From Anaerolineales bacterium (GTDB lineage Bacteria; Chloroflexota; Anaerolineae; Anaerolineales; Villigracilaceae), in the NCBI GenBank assembly GCA_017882125.1, contig JADGQC010000007.1, positions 1 through 38,891 on the forward strand: a stretch of 38,891 nucleotides of DNA. Reading direction: 5' to 3'. The position numbers and the translations under genes are program-made. Shown here piece by piece: positions 25,720 to 34,683 of this stretch (position 1 is its first letter; every line of letters begins with the position of its first letter). The notes beneath the pieces were generated by a model that was not told where the DNA came from, searched no databases, and saw only the letters and a list, made by a program, of their open reading frames with translations.

Positions 25720-27104
25720 ACGTTTTCCAGCAGGCGCCTGGACGCACGGTTATGCCGTTCGACCAGTTTCATCTCATCTAATGTGACCAGGTTTCCATCT
25801 CGTACGACGAATTTGCCGCCGATCACGGTGAAATCGGCGCGCACCGGGTGACAAAAAACCGCCGCTGCCACCGGATCGTGCAGCGCCCCGGCATAATCCA
25901 GGCGGTTAAGGTTGATCGCAAAAAAGTCGGCGCATTTCCCGGCTTCCAGGCTGCCGATATCGGTTCTTCCCAGCACGGCTGCCCCGCCGCGGGTTGCCAG
26001 CCGCAAAGCTTCCCTCGCCGTCATCAGTCTGCGGGACGGGTCATTCGACAATGAAAAACCGGTAATTCCCTCCCGCAGTCTGGAAAGCAGCATTGCCTGG
26101 CGCACCTCTGCCAGCATGTGTGCGCCGTCATTGGAAGCCGAACCATCCAGTCCCAGTCCCACCTTCACTCCCGCCGCCATGTACTCTTTTACCGGTGCGA
26201 TCCCGGAGGCCAGCCGCATGTTGGAACTTGCACAATGCGCCACTCCGCAGCCGTGCTTTGCGAATGTCTTTATTTCCTCGCCGTTCACGTACACGGCGTG
26301 CGCAAACCACACGTCCTCACCCACCCACTCCAGCGACTCCATATATGGGACCGGGCGCATCGAAAATTTAAGTACGCAGAATTGTTGCTCGTCTTCGGTT
26401 TCTGCCAGGTGCGTATGCAGGTGCACGCCGGTTTCGCGCGCCAGTTTTGCCGACTGCTTCATTAATTCACCTGTCACCGAGAAAGGCGAACAGGGTGCCA
26501 GCACGATTTGCACGAAGGCTCCGGCTTTCGCATCGTGATATTTCTGGATGAGACGCTGGCTGTCCGCCATGATTTTTTCTTCGGGCTCCACGACGGCATC
26601 CGGCGGCAGCCCGCCCTGGGATTCTCCCAGTGACATGGAGCCGCGGCTTGCCTGCAGGCGCACGCCGATCTCTTGTGCTCCCGCAATTTCATCGTCGAGT
26701 CGTGCCCCGTTGGGGAAAATGTATAGATGGTCTGATGCTGTCGTGCAGCCGGAGAGTGCCATTTCCGCCAATGCGGTCTGGGTGGAAATAAAAATATCCT
26801 CCGGGGTCATTCGCCCCCAGATGGGATATAGTGTTTTAAGCCAGTTGAATAAATTTGCGTCCTGCGCAGCCGGGACAGCGCGTGTCAGGGTCTGGTAGAA
26901 ATGGTGATGGGTGTTGACCAATCCCGGCAGCACCAGGTGACCACGCAGGTCGAGTACCTCATCGGCTGTCTGGGGCAGTTCACTCGTCCGGTGTACCTGT
27001 TCGATGAACCCATCCCGGATAAAAAGACCGCCCTCCGCGATCTCCCGCTGGGTATCATCCATGGTGACCAGAACCGTGGCGTTCTTGATAAGAAGAGTGC
27101 TCAT
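25716..27104 (-). CDS. 8-oxoguanine deaminase-like amidohydrolase (SsnA/TrzF-type family)
   Basis: Cytosolic Zn-dependent deaminase of 462 residues. Start is ATG 27104 (MSTLLIKN), since the longer frame above lacks a start context. Motifs: GLVNTHHHFYQT (metal HxH), HTHLAETEDE (His and Glu), GVAHCASSNMRLASG and GLGLDGSASNDG with the catalytic Asp. The wording AHCxSSNMRLASGIAP and GLDGSASND is shared by 8-oxoguanine deaminases and the related hydroxydechloroatrazine group. It would turn 8-oxoguanine into urate, or guanine-type compounds into xanthine. The same superfamily, as SsnA, occurs in enterobacterial purine-degradation clusters. First gene of the purine operon, with a promoter and inverted repeat just upstream. 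Exact substrate within this superfamily not settled by sequence. Confidence 0.82.
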   Translation of the reverse strand: MSTLLIKNATVLVTMDDTQREIAEGGLFIRDGFIEQVHRTSELPQTADEVLDLRGHLVLPGLVNTHHHFYQTLTRAVPAAQDANLFNWLKTLYPIWGRMTPEDIFISTQTALAEMALSGCTTASDHLYIFPNGARLDDEIAGAQEIGVRLQASRGSMSLGESQGGLPPDAVVEPEEKIMADSQRLIQKYHDAKAGAFVQIVLAPCSPFSVTGELMKQSAKLARETGVHLHTHLAETEDEQQFCVLKFSMRPVPYMESLEWVGEDVWFAHAVYVNGEEIKTFAKHGCGVAHCASSNMRLASGIAPVKEYMAAGVKVGLGLDGSASNDGAHMLAEVRQAMLLSRLREGITGFSLSNDPSRRLMTAREALRLATRGGAAVLGRTDIGSLEAGKCADFFAINLNRLDYAGALHDPVAAAVFCHPVRADFTVIGGKFVVRDGNLVTLDEMKLVERHNRASRRLLENV

Positions 27105-27127
27105 ATTTTTGAAAAACGGGAATTCAG

Positions 27128-27167
27128 GTTGTCTGACAACTATACCACTAGTTTGACAAAAAATCAA
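27128..27167 (-). promoter_or_regulatory. Promoter with perfect inverted repeat over its start point
   Basis: On the minus strand, -35 TTGATT (27167-27162), 17-base spacer, -10 TATAGT (27144-27139), both good matches. The perfect 6-1-6 repeat GTTGTC-A-GACAAC (27140-27128) overlaps the end of the -10 and the expected start point. A further GACAA/TTGTC pair lies across the -35 region (27154-27175). A repressor bound here, most likely the cluster's GntR protein, would block transcription of the purine genes. Confidence 0.5.
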
Positions 27168-27271
27168 AGCTTGTCATACATTTCACAAAGTCAGTGCTTT
27201 GAAACCTCAATCTCGGTGTTTATTGATCATTTCCACCCCCTCGCCCTCCCTATAGCCGATAGTCCTCCGGC

Positions 27272-29536
27272 TCATATTCCAGCCGGGGTTGACTTTCCTT
27301 TCTTTTCTTTCTTTTGAAGATACATCAGCTTGTCTGCTTCAGAGATCAATTCATCGACGGTGTGGGGAACTTCAGGATTGAATCGCGAAATACCCACGCT
27401 CAAGTTTAGGGCATAAGGTCGTCCGCCCTTCAGGTTATGATTCTCCACCGTTGTATGGAACCGGTCTGGCAGGATGTTCGCGCTGTCACTGGAAGTATCT
27501 GGCGCCAGGATCACGAACTCGTCTCCGCCGAAGCGGGCCGGGATATCCGACTCGCGAAATGTTTCTATTATGATTTCTGAAGCCTCTTTCAAAGCCGCAT
27601 CGCCCTCGGCATGCCCGAATGAATCATTGATCGTCTTTAGATCATCCAGGTCGCAAAAGAACAACGACACGCTCCTCTTAAATCTATGCGCCAGTTTCAT
27701 TTCCTGCTCGGCCAGCAGCATGAATCCACGCCGGTTATACAACCCGGTCAGTTCATCGGTCAGGTTCAGGTTCAAGATTTCCTGCTCCATCCTTTTTCGC
27801 TCGATCACCTGCGCCACCTGGGTGGATACGAATTCCAAAAGGTTCAGATCCCCCTTGTTGAAATGGACCTCTTTCGAGTAGCTCTGCACCGCCATCACCC
27901 CGATGATTCGCCCTTCCACCATCAATGGCGCTCCCATCCAATCTTCACCCCTGGTCCCCACCACATCCACCTCTCCTTGCTGCACGAGTCGTTCGAAAAC
28001 CTCCGAATTGGCCAATAAGGGACGCCCGGTCCGGATGACGTATCCCGTCAGCCCCTGGATGGGTGTCGAACCGTCTGGACTTTCATCATATTGATCAACA
28101 TAATAAGGAAAACTGATCTGACTATTAACCTTGTCAATTAAGGCAATGAAGAAGTTCTCCGCCGGGATTAATTCCCCAAGGATGGAGTGAATGGAATGGT
28201 AGAGTTCATCGATCCCCTCGCTGGTGATCGAAGCTTGCGTGATCCTGAAAAGAGCATTTTGCACCAGTTCAAAACGCTTCCGGTTGGTAATATCGTGCGC
28301 TACCAGGATGGCTGTGGTTTCCGAAAGCCTGCTCGTGCTGGCAGCAAACCAGGTTTCCTTGCCACCCAAGTGCAGGGCATATTCCCCGTTCACTACCTTT
28401 CCCGTTTGGATGGACTCGCGGACCATGGCGATGTTGTAGTCCGCCTGCTCTTTCGGGAGAATATCGTGCACAGTCCTGCCAAGCATTTCGTCTGGCGGGC
28501 GGTAGAGGTTCGCCGGGTTGGTGGGAGCGATCTCGATATATCGCCCGTCAAAATCATAGACGATCACCACGTCCTGCATGGAGGCGAACAGGGCTCGTAG
28601 TTCGGCCTCCGATTTTTCCAATGCCTCCTCGGCCTGTTTTCCCCGCTCGAAATCTGCACTTAGGTTTTTCACCATGTAGGAGATAATAAAGACGGCGATG
28701 AAACCTGCCACGATCGCCGCAATGGCTACCTTTAGAGCCGGGTTGTTGATCCAGGGATCAGCAGCGGTGCTGAGCAGTCCTTGGAATAACGCGATTAATA
28801 CCATTGCCGGGATGAATGCCCGCATTAAGCGTGCTCGTAAGCTGTGCGCCATGTACATATTAAGAGGCCAGGTGGCGGGTCCTGTCATCTCCAGCAGCCC
28901 CAGGCTGAGAAACCAGAATGAAAGCGCGCTGGTGAGCGACACGGGGATGGTTGTCCCTCCATAGAATAAAGGCGCCCCATACAAATACCCAAGGATGAAT
29001 AATCCATTCAGGCTGAACAATACCAGCGCCAGGCTCGCGGTGATGGTTTTTGCTTTCTGGCTCGGATCGCGGCTGGTTATCAATAGCAGGGCTGGGATTG
29101 TCAGCAGAAATCCCAAGGCGGACAAAGGGCTCATACGCCCGGTGGCGATTTGCCCCAGCAAGGGCGGGTTGGGATAGATCAATTTTTCGAGGTCGGGGCC
29201 CAGCCCGGTCAGGGCTCGGAAAGCCAGCAGGAGCACGATGACCATCATCCCCATTTGGATCACAGGAATGACGATTCTCATCCCGTTCCATGCATTGAAT
29301 ATTCTTCGCACGAACCAGGTGCACCACAATCCCAAGAATATCAGCGCGGTTCCAGGCGCCATGGGAAGGTACGCTGGGTTGAATGATGCCAGGATCGGCC
29401 TGTTCACCAGCCAGCCTGTTGCCGCCAGCAGGCTGAATAGCAAAACGATCCCCATGAAAAGGTCCCCAAACCTTTCCTGCGTTGTTCGAGTCACCCTGGC
29501 TTTACTCATCGGAACATTTAGCCGTTTTGCGTTCAA
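27272..29536 (-). CDS. Membrane-bound PAS-GAF diguanylate cyclase
   Basis: 754 residues. The N-terminal ~300 hold about eight membrane helices, a MASE-like sensor region. A coiled-coil linker (about 300-315) leads to a PAS domain (about 315-430), a GAF domain (about 440-590) and a GGDEF domain (about 595-745). The active-site motif GGDEF is intact (FGGDEFVIL), as is the inhibitory RxxD site, RESD five residues before it. So it should be an active, feedback-inhibited cyclase making c-di-GMP. The GAF is clearly related to the first GAF of the next protein (IRTGRPLL...GEVDVVGTR). Start TTG 29536 or ATG 29509; neither has a good ribosome site. It begins 15 bases after the HD-GYP stop, suggesting a two-gene operon. 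Confidence 0.9.
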   Translation of the reverse strand: MNAKRLNVPMSKARVTRTTQERFGDLFMGIVLLFSLLAATGWLVNRPILASFNPAYLPMAPGTALIFLGLWCTWFVRRIFNAWNGMRIVIPVIQMGMMVIVLLLAFRALTGLGPDLEKLIYPNPPLLGQIATGRMSPLSALGFLLTIPALLLITSRDPSQKAKTITASLALVLFSLNGLFILGYLYGAPLFYGGTTIPVSLTSALSFWFLSLGLLEMTGPATWPLNMYMAHSLRARLMRAFIPAMVLIALFQGLLSTAADPWINNPALKVAIAAIVAGFIAVFIISYMVKNLSADFERGKQAEEALEKSEAELRALFASMQDVVIVYDFDGRYIEIAPTNPANLYRPPDEMLGRTVHDILPKEQADYNIAMVRESIQTGKVVNGEYALHLGGKETWFAASTSRLSETTAILVAHDITNRKRFELVQNALFRITQASITSEGIDELYHSIHSILGELIPAENFFIALIDKVNSQISFPYYVDQYDESPDGSTPIQGLTGYVIRTGRPLLANSEVFERLVQQGEVDVVGTRGEDWMGAPLMVEGRIIGVMAVQSYSKEVHFNKGDLNLLEFVSTQVAQVIERKRMEQEILNLNLTDELTGLYNRRGFMLLAEQEMKLAHRFKRSVSLFFCDLDDLKTINDSFGHAEGDAALKEASEIIIETFRESDIPARFGGDEFVILAPDTSSDSANILPDRFHTTVENHNLKGGRPYALNLSVGISRFNPEVPHTVDELISEADKLMYLQKKEKKGKSTPAGI

Positions 29537-29551
29537 AAGTAAATCCGTTTC

Positions 29552-32500
29552 TCAATGCAGGCTGTCCTGGTATCCGTGTCCCGTGAGGAATTTTATCACC
29601 ACTTGCGGGTCAAAATGCGTCCCGGAGCCAGTCTGGATGTGGTCGCGCGCCTTTTCCATCGACCAGGCCTTTCGGTACGGGCGGTCAGAGACTAATGCAT
29701 CCCACACATCCACAACGGCAAATATTCTCGCAGCCAGCGGAATCTCTTCTCCCTTCAGCCCGTGCGGGTAACCGGAGCCGTCCCACCATTCGTGGTGGCA
29801 GTATGGGATGTCTAATGCCCTGTGCAGGTAACGGATCGGCGAAAGCATCTCGTACGCCAGGGTTGGGTGCCTTTTCATCACCACCCATTCTTCATCCGTC
29901 AATGCACCTGGCTTTAACAGGATGCCATCCGGGACCCCCATTTTGCCGATGTCGTGCAGCAATGCTCCCCATCGAACATTAACCAGGTCCGCCTCGCTCA
30001 AACCAAATGAACGCGCCAGTTCCACGGTCATCCCGGTCACCCGCTGTGTATGACCTTCGGTCTCCTTGTCCCGCAGGTCCAGCGCATGGCTCCAGCCCTC
30101 GATGGTGGCATCGTAAGCCAGCTCCAGTTCGTCGGTGGTTTGTTGCAGGCTTTCGAACATATGCACGTTATCGATGGCGATCGCTGCCTGCCCTGCCAGG
30201 GTTCTAAAGAAATCAAGCCATTCTTCATCTGGATCGAGCGGGGTGCGGTGCATGATTTCCATTACACCCATCACCTGCCCTTTTGTTATTAACGGCATTG
30301 CGAAATAAGCCGCCGCTTGTTCCGCCTTGATTAATTCAGGATGGGAGAAGGCTGCTCCGCTGGCTGCAACATCCGTGATTTTAATGAGCTTGCGCTCGAC
30401 CAGGGCTCGACCAGCCTGGCCCTCACTCCTCGGCTGCCGTATGCGTTCCACCTCAGGGGAATGAAAACCGCTTCCGGCGGCATATTCAAGCACTTGCGTG
30501 TGGGGGTTTAATACCAGCACATCGGCGGCATCCACCTTCAGTTGTTCGATGACATGCTTGAGGATGATTTGCAGGCTGACTCGCAGGTCAAAAGTGGATG
30601 CGATCGCGCGGTCGATCTCGCTCAGGGAAGCGAGATGCTGCAGGCGAAGTCCTGCTTGTTCCCTTAGCATCAGCCGGCGGATCGCCGCGGCAGCCTGGTC
30701 ACCGATGCTGCGCGCCAGACGGATTTTCTCGGGCGTGAAAGGCTCGCGCTTTTCCGCCCTTGCTTCTCCCAGGATCAATATACCAATTGTCTGGTCTAAA
30801 TGTTGCAGGGAAACACCGAGATGAAGAGGAACGAGGCAAACTGATTGGGCGAAATCAAGCATCAGGATGCCACGCTCAGCCTCACCAACTTCAGGGTCAC
30901 CCTTTTTAAGGATGACTGGTTCGTTTTTATCAAGAACACGTTGGCAAATTGGCAGAGCTGCAATTGGTTGGCGGGTTCCAGGAATAAAATTATGGTTTAT
31001 GTTCCGCACCGGATGAACCCCCCGCAGGACCAGGGTATCGTCCTCCAGCAGCGCAATGGATGCAAAGGTCGTATGCACACTCTCCACCGCGTGACGATTC
31101 ACAATGTCAATTACATTCTCAACTTCGTCAGCATCCGCAAGTTCGCGGGAGAGCTGATATAGCCTCGTCAGCTCTTCAGTTCGCGAAACAATTTCCTCTT
31201 CCTTCTGTTTACGTTCGGTGATATCACGGTAATTGATTACGATCGCTTTCACCGCTGGCTCATCCAATAAATTGTTTAATACGGCTTCCATCCAGCGCCA
31301 GGAGCCGTCCCGGTGACGCAGCCGGAATACGGCCTCCTGGATACTCCCGGGGGTCTTCATGACATCTCCCAAAAGACGGGTTGCTGCTGCCTGCTCGTCA
31401 GGATGCAATAATTCCATAAGGCTGTGACCCTCGAAGGTGCCAGGTTTGTAACCGAGCGGACGCCGCGAGGTGGGGCTTTCCCAGATAAGGGTGCCGTCTG
31501 GTGCAATCAGCGAAATTTCTTCCAAACTGTTATTAACCAGTGCTCTGAAACGCTTTTCGCTTTTCTGCAATGTCTCTTCCGCCAGCTTGCGCTCGGTGAT
31601 GTCGCGCCCAATACCCACTAATCCTGTCACTTTTCCCTGTCCATCCCGCAGCGGTACGTTGGAAGATAAGAGCCAGGCTGGCTTTCCCTCGGAATCGAGC
31701 CCCGGTTCTTCTCGGTTGAATATCGCTTTTCCGGATTCAATAACCGACTTGTCCATCGCCCAATAATCCTTTGCCAATTCAAGCGGATAAGTTTCAAGAT
31801 CGGTTTTCCCAAGCACATCTTCCATCTTTTCCCCCCCGGCTGCCTTCCAGTCTGCCATGTTCGACACAGTCTTGCGGCCCTGGGTATCCATCACGTATAT
31901 GCGATCAGGTAGATTGTCGATCAGCGTCCTCAAAAGGATTCGTTCCTCCTCCAGTTTGTCTGATGCCCACTTGCGCTCGATCGCCGCTGCTACTTGCGCA
32001 CTGACCGAAGAAAGGAACTCCTTATCGCGTTCCGAGTAACAATTGGGATCCTTGTAGTCCTGCACTGCCAAGACGCCGATCGTGCCTGTCGGCGTCTTGA
32101 GCGGCGCTCCCATCCAGATTGCTGGTTTGGTACCCACCAGTTCCACTTCCCCCCGGCTGACCAATTCCTCGAACTTTGCCTGGGTCAGCAGCAGCGGTTC
32201 ACCGGTTCGGAATACATATGAAATAATGCTTTTTTCGAGTTTGGAGGGCGGCATGGGCGGATCGAACTTGTCCAGTGCAAACACTTCTTCGAATAATCCG
32301 CTGCTGTTATTGTGGAAGACGACGAAAAAATTCTCGGCGGAAATTACTTTGGCAAGCGATTTACGCACCAGTTCAAGCAGCCCATCTAAGTTCTCTGTCT
32401 CTGCCATCCCTTGCATGATCGCCAGCTGTGCTTGGCGTTCGATTTCTGCCCGCTTACTCACGGTAATATCGCTTCCGTAGATGTTCACGTAACCCTGTTC

Positions 32501-34105
32501 GGAAACTGGAGTAACGAACATCGAGTATACCTTCCCGTTACACTCAATCTCAATGGTTTCATTTTTCCCGCTCAAAAGCGTCTGAGTTGTCAGATCACGC
32601 CAGTACTGGGGGGCAACACCACCCAATGGACATCCCCACATTTCCATGAGACCCTTACTTGCTGAATTGAAATTCAGCACGACCCCGTCTCGGCTTAGAC
32701 GCAGGACAGGGTTTGGATTTTCAGAAGGATATTTCGCTAGACTGACGATTTCCTCGTTTGCGCGCTTGCGCTCGGTGATGTCGCGCACAATGCCTTGCAA
32801 TCTTCCGTCAGGAAATTGCTTTGCGCTGATTTCGACTGCCACCAGCGTACCGTCCTTTCGAATCAACTCACGCTCGTTTAGCAGCTTTTTTCCGCCTCGA
32901 AGTTCATCAAGTAGCAACGGCTGAGTCGGCGCCCCCTTCGTCAGATCGCGAATCGTCTTTTGGAGAATCTCATCCCGAGAATAGCCCACCAGGCTGCACC
33001 CTGCTGAATTTACTTCGATAAACCGACCTTCACCATCCGTGATAAAGATCCCATCAGATGCTTGCTCGACCAATGTGCGGTATTGCTCCCCGCTCTCCCG
33101 CAACGCGGCTTCCGCCTGTTTGCGTTCCGTTACGACTGCACCCATGAGCAAACCGACAATACAATTGACGATCATGAGCAGTTCCAGCCCGCCCAGTTGT
33201 GAAAGGTTGGATCGAAATAACCACAGTGACAACACCACCCCGCTATTCATTACCAACAATGCCACGCTGACTCCCTTGAAGCCGCGCTGCAGGGCAACCC
33301 ATATGAGCGGCAGGGCGATCAGGTACAAGGGATGAAACTCATCCAGCACGGGCGCGCCAAACACCCAGTAGAGCGTTAACGCGATGCTGAACACTTGCCC
33401 AAAGGTCGCAAGTGATGGACGCGGAAATGACCGGCGTCCTGGCTGCCTCAACGGCTGTCCTCCCATGAACCGTTTCAAGCCCGGCATTACAAAGATAAGC
33501 AGGAAGGGTGTTACGGTCAGGACCCCCACCGTTTCTCCGATCCACCAGTCGAAGATCGACCGGAGCAGCTCACTTCGCGGGATGTTGCTGCCTCCCGCGG
33601 AACTCGATACGGATAATACTGCAAGGATTGCTGAAACAATGACAGCCGTTAGAACAAACCAGGTCACGTCTCGCAATTTTCGCAGTTGCCAGTCAAACCG
33701 AATTATTCTTCTCAGGAAGGTCGCGGTGCCCGCATAGATTATGGTTAGGATAAGCGCCCATAATACAAGCAAATAGATGGGTTGAGGCATGCGGTAGATG
33801 AAAATACTGCTGACGACTAAGGCGATCGTCACTGCCGGCGCAAAAGTGACCCCGAACACCAGCAGGAGCGCGTACGTGATCCCGGCGGGTGGGTACCATG
33901 CCACGATCCCGGGCAGTCCTTGAAATCGTTTAGTAATAAGATCCAAACCGATGAACACCAGCAGGTAAGCCGCGGCGATCAGCACACTTTGCAATAACGC
34001 GGGCCTCTTATGTGCAGATGCAGGCGCGCTTCCTCGTTCAGAAATTATTTTTGGTTCGGCGGGATTCCCCCCAGGGGGATTCGTTGGATCGTTGTCTAGT
34101 CTCAA
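29552..34105 (-). CDS. MASE1-PAS/GAF multidomain HD-GYP c-di-GMP phosphodiesterase
   Basis: A 1517-residue sensor. MASE1-like membrane region about 35-320 (eight helices), four PAS domains (about 335-450, 460-555, 735-850, 865-985), three GAF domains (about 565-720, 1000-1170, 1185-1330) and a C-terminal HD-GYP domain (about 1340-1517). HD-GYP signatures are all there: HTQRV, LLHDIGKMGVPD and the canonical HHEWWDGSGYPHGL. So it should hydrolyse c-di-GMP. Paired with the downstream cyclase it can set local c-di-GMP levels in response to ligands of its many sensory modules. Start TTG 34105 follows GAGGGGA; no ATG is nearby. GAF1 shares sequence with the cyclase's GAF, suggesting one of the two arose by domain duplication. 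Confidence 0.9.
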   Translation of the reverse strand: MRLDNDPTNPPGGNPAEPKIISERGSAPASAHKRPALLQSVLIAAAYLLVFIGLDLITKRFQGLPGIVAWYPPAGITYALLLVFGVTFAPAVTIALVVSSIFIYRMPQPIYLLVLWALILTIIYAGTATFLRRIIRFDWQLRKLRDVTWFVLTAVIVSAILAVLSVSSSAGGSNIPRSELLRSIFDWWIGETVGVLTVTPFLLIFVMPGLKRFMGGQPLRQPGRRSFPRPSLATFGQVFSIALTLYWVFGAPVLDEFHPLYLIALPLIWVALQRGFKGVSVALLVMNSGVVLSLWLFRSNLSQLGGLELLMIVNCIVGLLMGAVVTERKQAEAALRESGEQYRTLVEQASDGIFITDGEGRFIEVNSAGCSLVGYSRDEILQKTIRDLTKGAPTQPLLLDELRGGKKLLNERELIRKDGTLVAVEISAKQFPDGRLQGIVRDITERKRANEEIVSLAKYPSENPNPVLRLSRDGVVLNFNSASKGLMEMWGCPLGGVAPQYWRDLTTQTLLSGKNETIEIECNGKVYSMFVTPVSEQGYVNIYGSDITVSKRAEIERQAQLAIMQGMAETENLDGLLELVRKSLAKVISAENFFVVFHNNSSGLFEEVFALDKFDPPMPPSKLEKSIISYVFRTGEPLLLTQAKFEELVSRGEVELVGTKPAIWMGAPLKTPTGTIGVLAVQDYKDPNCYSERDKEFLSSVSAQVAAAIERKWASDKLEEERILLRTLIDNLPDRIYVMDTQGRKTVSNMADWKAAGGEKMEDVLGKTDLETYPLELAKDYWAMDKSVIESGKAIFNREEPGLDSEGKPAWLLSSNVPLRDGQGKVTGLVGIGRDITERKLAEETLQKSEKRFRALVNNSLEEISLIAPDGTLIWESPTSRRPLGYKPGTFEGHSLMELLHPDEQAAATRLLGDVMKTPGSIQEAVFRLRHRDGSWRWMEAVLNNLLDEPAVKAIVINYRDITERKQKEEEIVSRTEELTRLYQLSRELADADEVENVIDIVNRHAVESVHTTFASIALLEDDTLVLRGVHPVRNINHNFIPGTRQPIAALPICQRVLDKNEPVILKKGDPEVGEAERGILMLDFAQSVCLVPLHLGVSLQHLDQTIGILILGEARAEKREPFTPEKIRLARSIGDQAAAAIRRLMLREQAGLRLQHLASLSEIDRAIASTFDLRVSLQIILKHVIEQLKVDAADVLVLNPHTQVLEYAAGSGFHSPEVERIRQPRSEGQAGRALVERKLIKITDVAASGAAFSHPELIKAEQAAAYFAMPLITKGQVMGVMEIMHRTPLDPDEEWLDFFRTLAGQAAIAIDNVHMFESLQQTTDELELAYDATIEGWSHALDLRDKETEGHTQRVTGMTVELARSFGLSEADLVNVRWGALLHDIGKMGVPDGILLKPGALTDEEWVVMKRHPTLAYEMLSPIRYLHRALDIPYCHHEWWDGSGYPHGLKGEEIPLAARIFAVVDVWDALVSDRPYRKAWSMEKARDHIQTGSGTHFDPQVVIKFLTGHGYQDSLH

Positions 34106-34127
34106 AGTCCCCTCGCGTGTCGCTCAG

Positions 34128-34256
34128 GTGACCGGAAAAGCCAGCAATGTGAGTGGAACCGAGATCGATGACCCGGTCTATACAGGTAATACTATCATTA
34201 ATCCGGCAGCCAACCTGGATGGTGCTCCTTGCAACTTAATCACAATTTCCCCATAA
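34128..34256 (+). pseudogene. Possible coding remnant of a secreted repeat protein
   Basis: An open stretch of 43 codons ending in TAA, reading VTGKASNVSGTEIDDPVYTG and NTIINPAANLDGAPCNLIT, looks like the C-terminal piece of an extracellular beta-sandwich or choice-of-anchor protein. It has no upstream start or ribosome site and overlaps the region in front of the HD-GYP gene on the other strand. Coding is a judgement from residue composition only, so confidence is low. Confidence 0.25.
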
Positions 34257-34289
34257 TCTTACCCTTGGAATGTTGAATCTACATCCCAC

Positions 34290-34520
34290 GGATGGGGATT
34301 ACCCTCCTCCCCCACTTGGGGGAGCGTTATTCCGAGACATTGTCCCGATGCCATTTCGGGAAGCAATCCCTTCTCACACCTGTCATTGCGACAAATCGAG
34401 GCAGCGGTCGCGACATTGTCCCCCGCGACGTTGTCCCCGAACGGAACGGAGGGGAAGCGCTCCCTTGGGGAGGATGCTCTTCCGGGAAGCACCCCCTTCG
34501 GAGGTCAGCCGCCATCGTTG
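34290..34520. repeat. GC-rich palindromic repeat region
   Basis: Between the HD-GYP gene and the hydrolase gene (34106-34683) the DNA holds no intact gene. Much of it is a series of small inverted repeats: TCCCCCACTTGGGGGA, CCCGATGCCATTTCGGG, and a cluster of phrases such as GGAAGCAATCCC and CTGTCATTGCGAC that resemble dispersed palindromic elements known from Chloroflexota and other genomes. I see no transposase. The remaining bases (34521-34683) show nothing I can name. Confidence 0.4.
34409..34438. repeat. Two-copy 15-bp tandem repeat
   Basis: CGCGACATTGTCCCC is followed directly by CGCGACGTTGTCCCC, one base different. A third GACATTGTCCC occurs about 70 bases earlier (34336 area). It lies within the repeat region just described. 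Confidence 0.6.
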
Positions 34521-34683
34521 GCTTCCACGGTCTATTTAGCGCCTGGCAGGCGCATGGCTTTAGCCACCAGGTCGGCAATGGCGGTCACACCGAACCCGGC
34601 CTGCTAGAAAGCTTCGGATCGGATATCTCACCAAAACATTCTCTCTGTGTTGGCTTCCGGGCTGGTAGACCATTGTCATCTGC

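Noticed and set aside
34290-34520. CRISPR-like repeats
   Set aside because: Repeats are short, inverted or of two copies, with no regular spacing and no cas genes.
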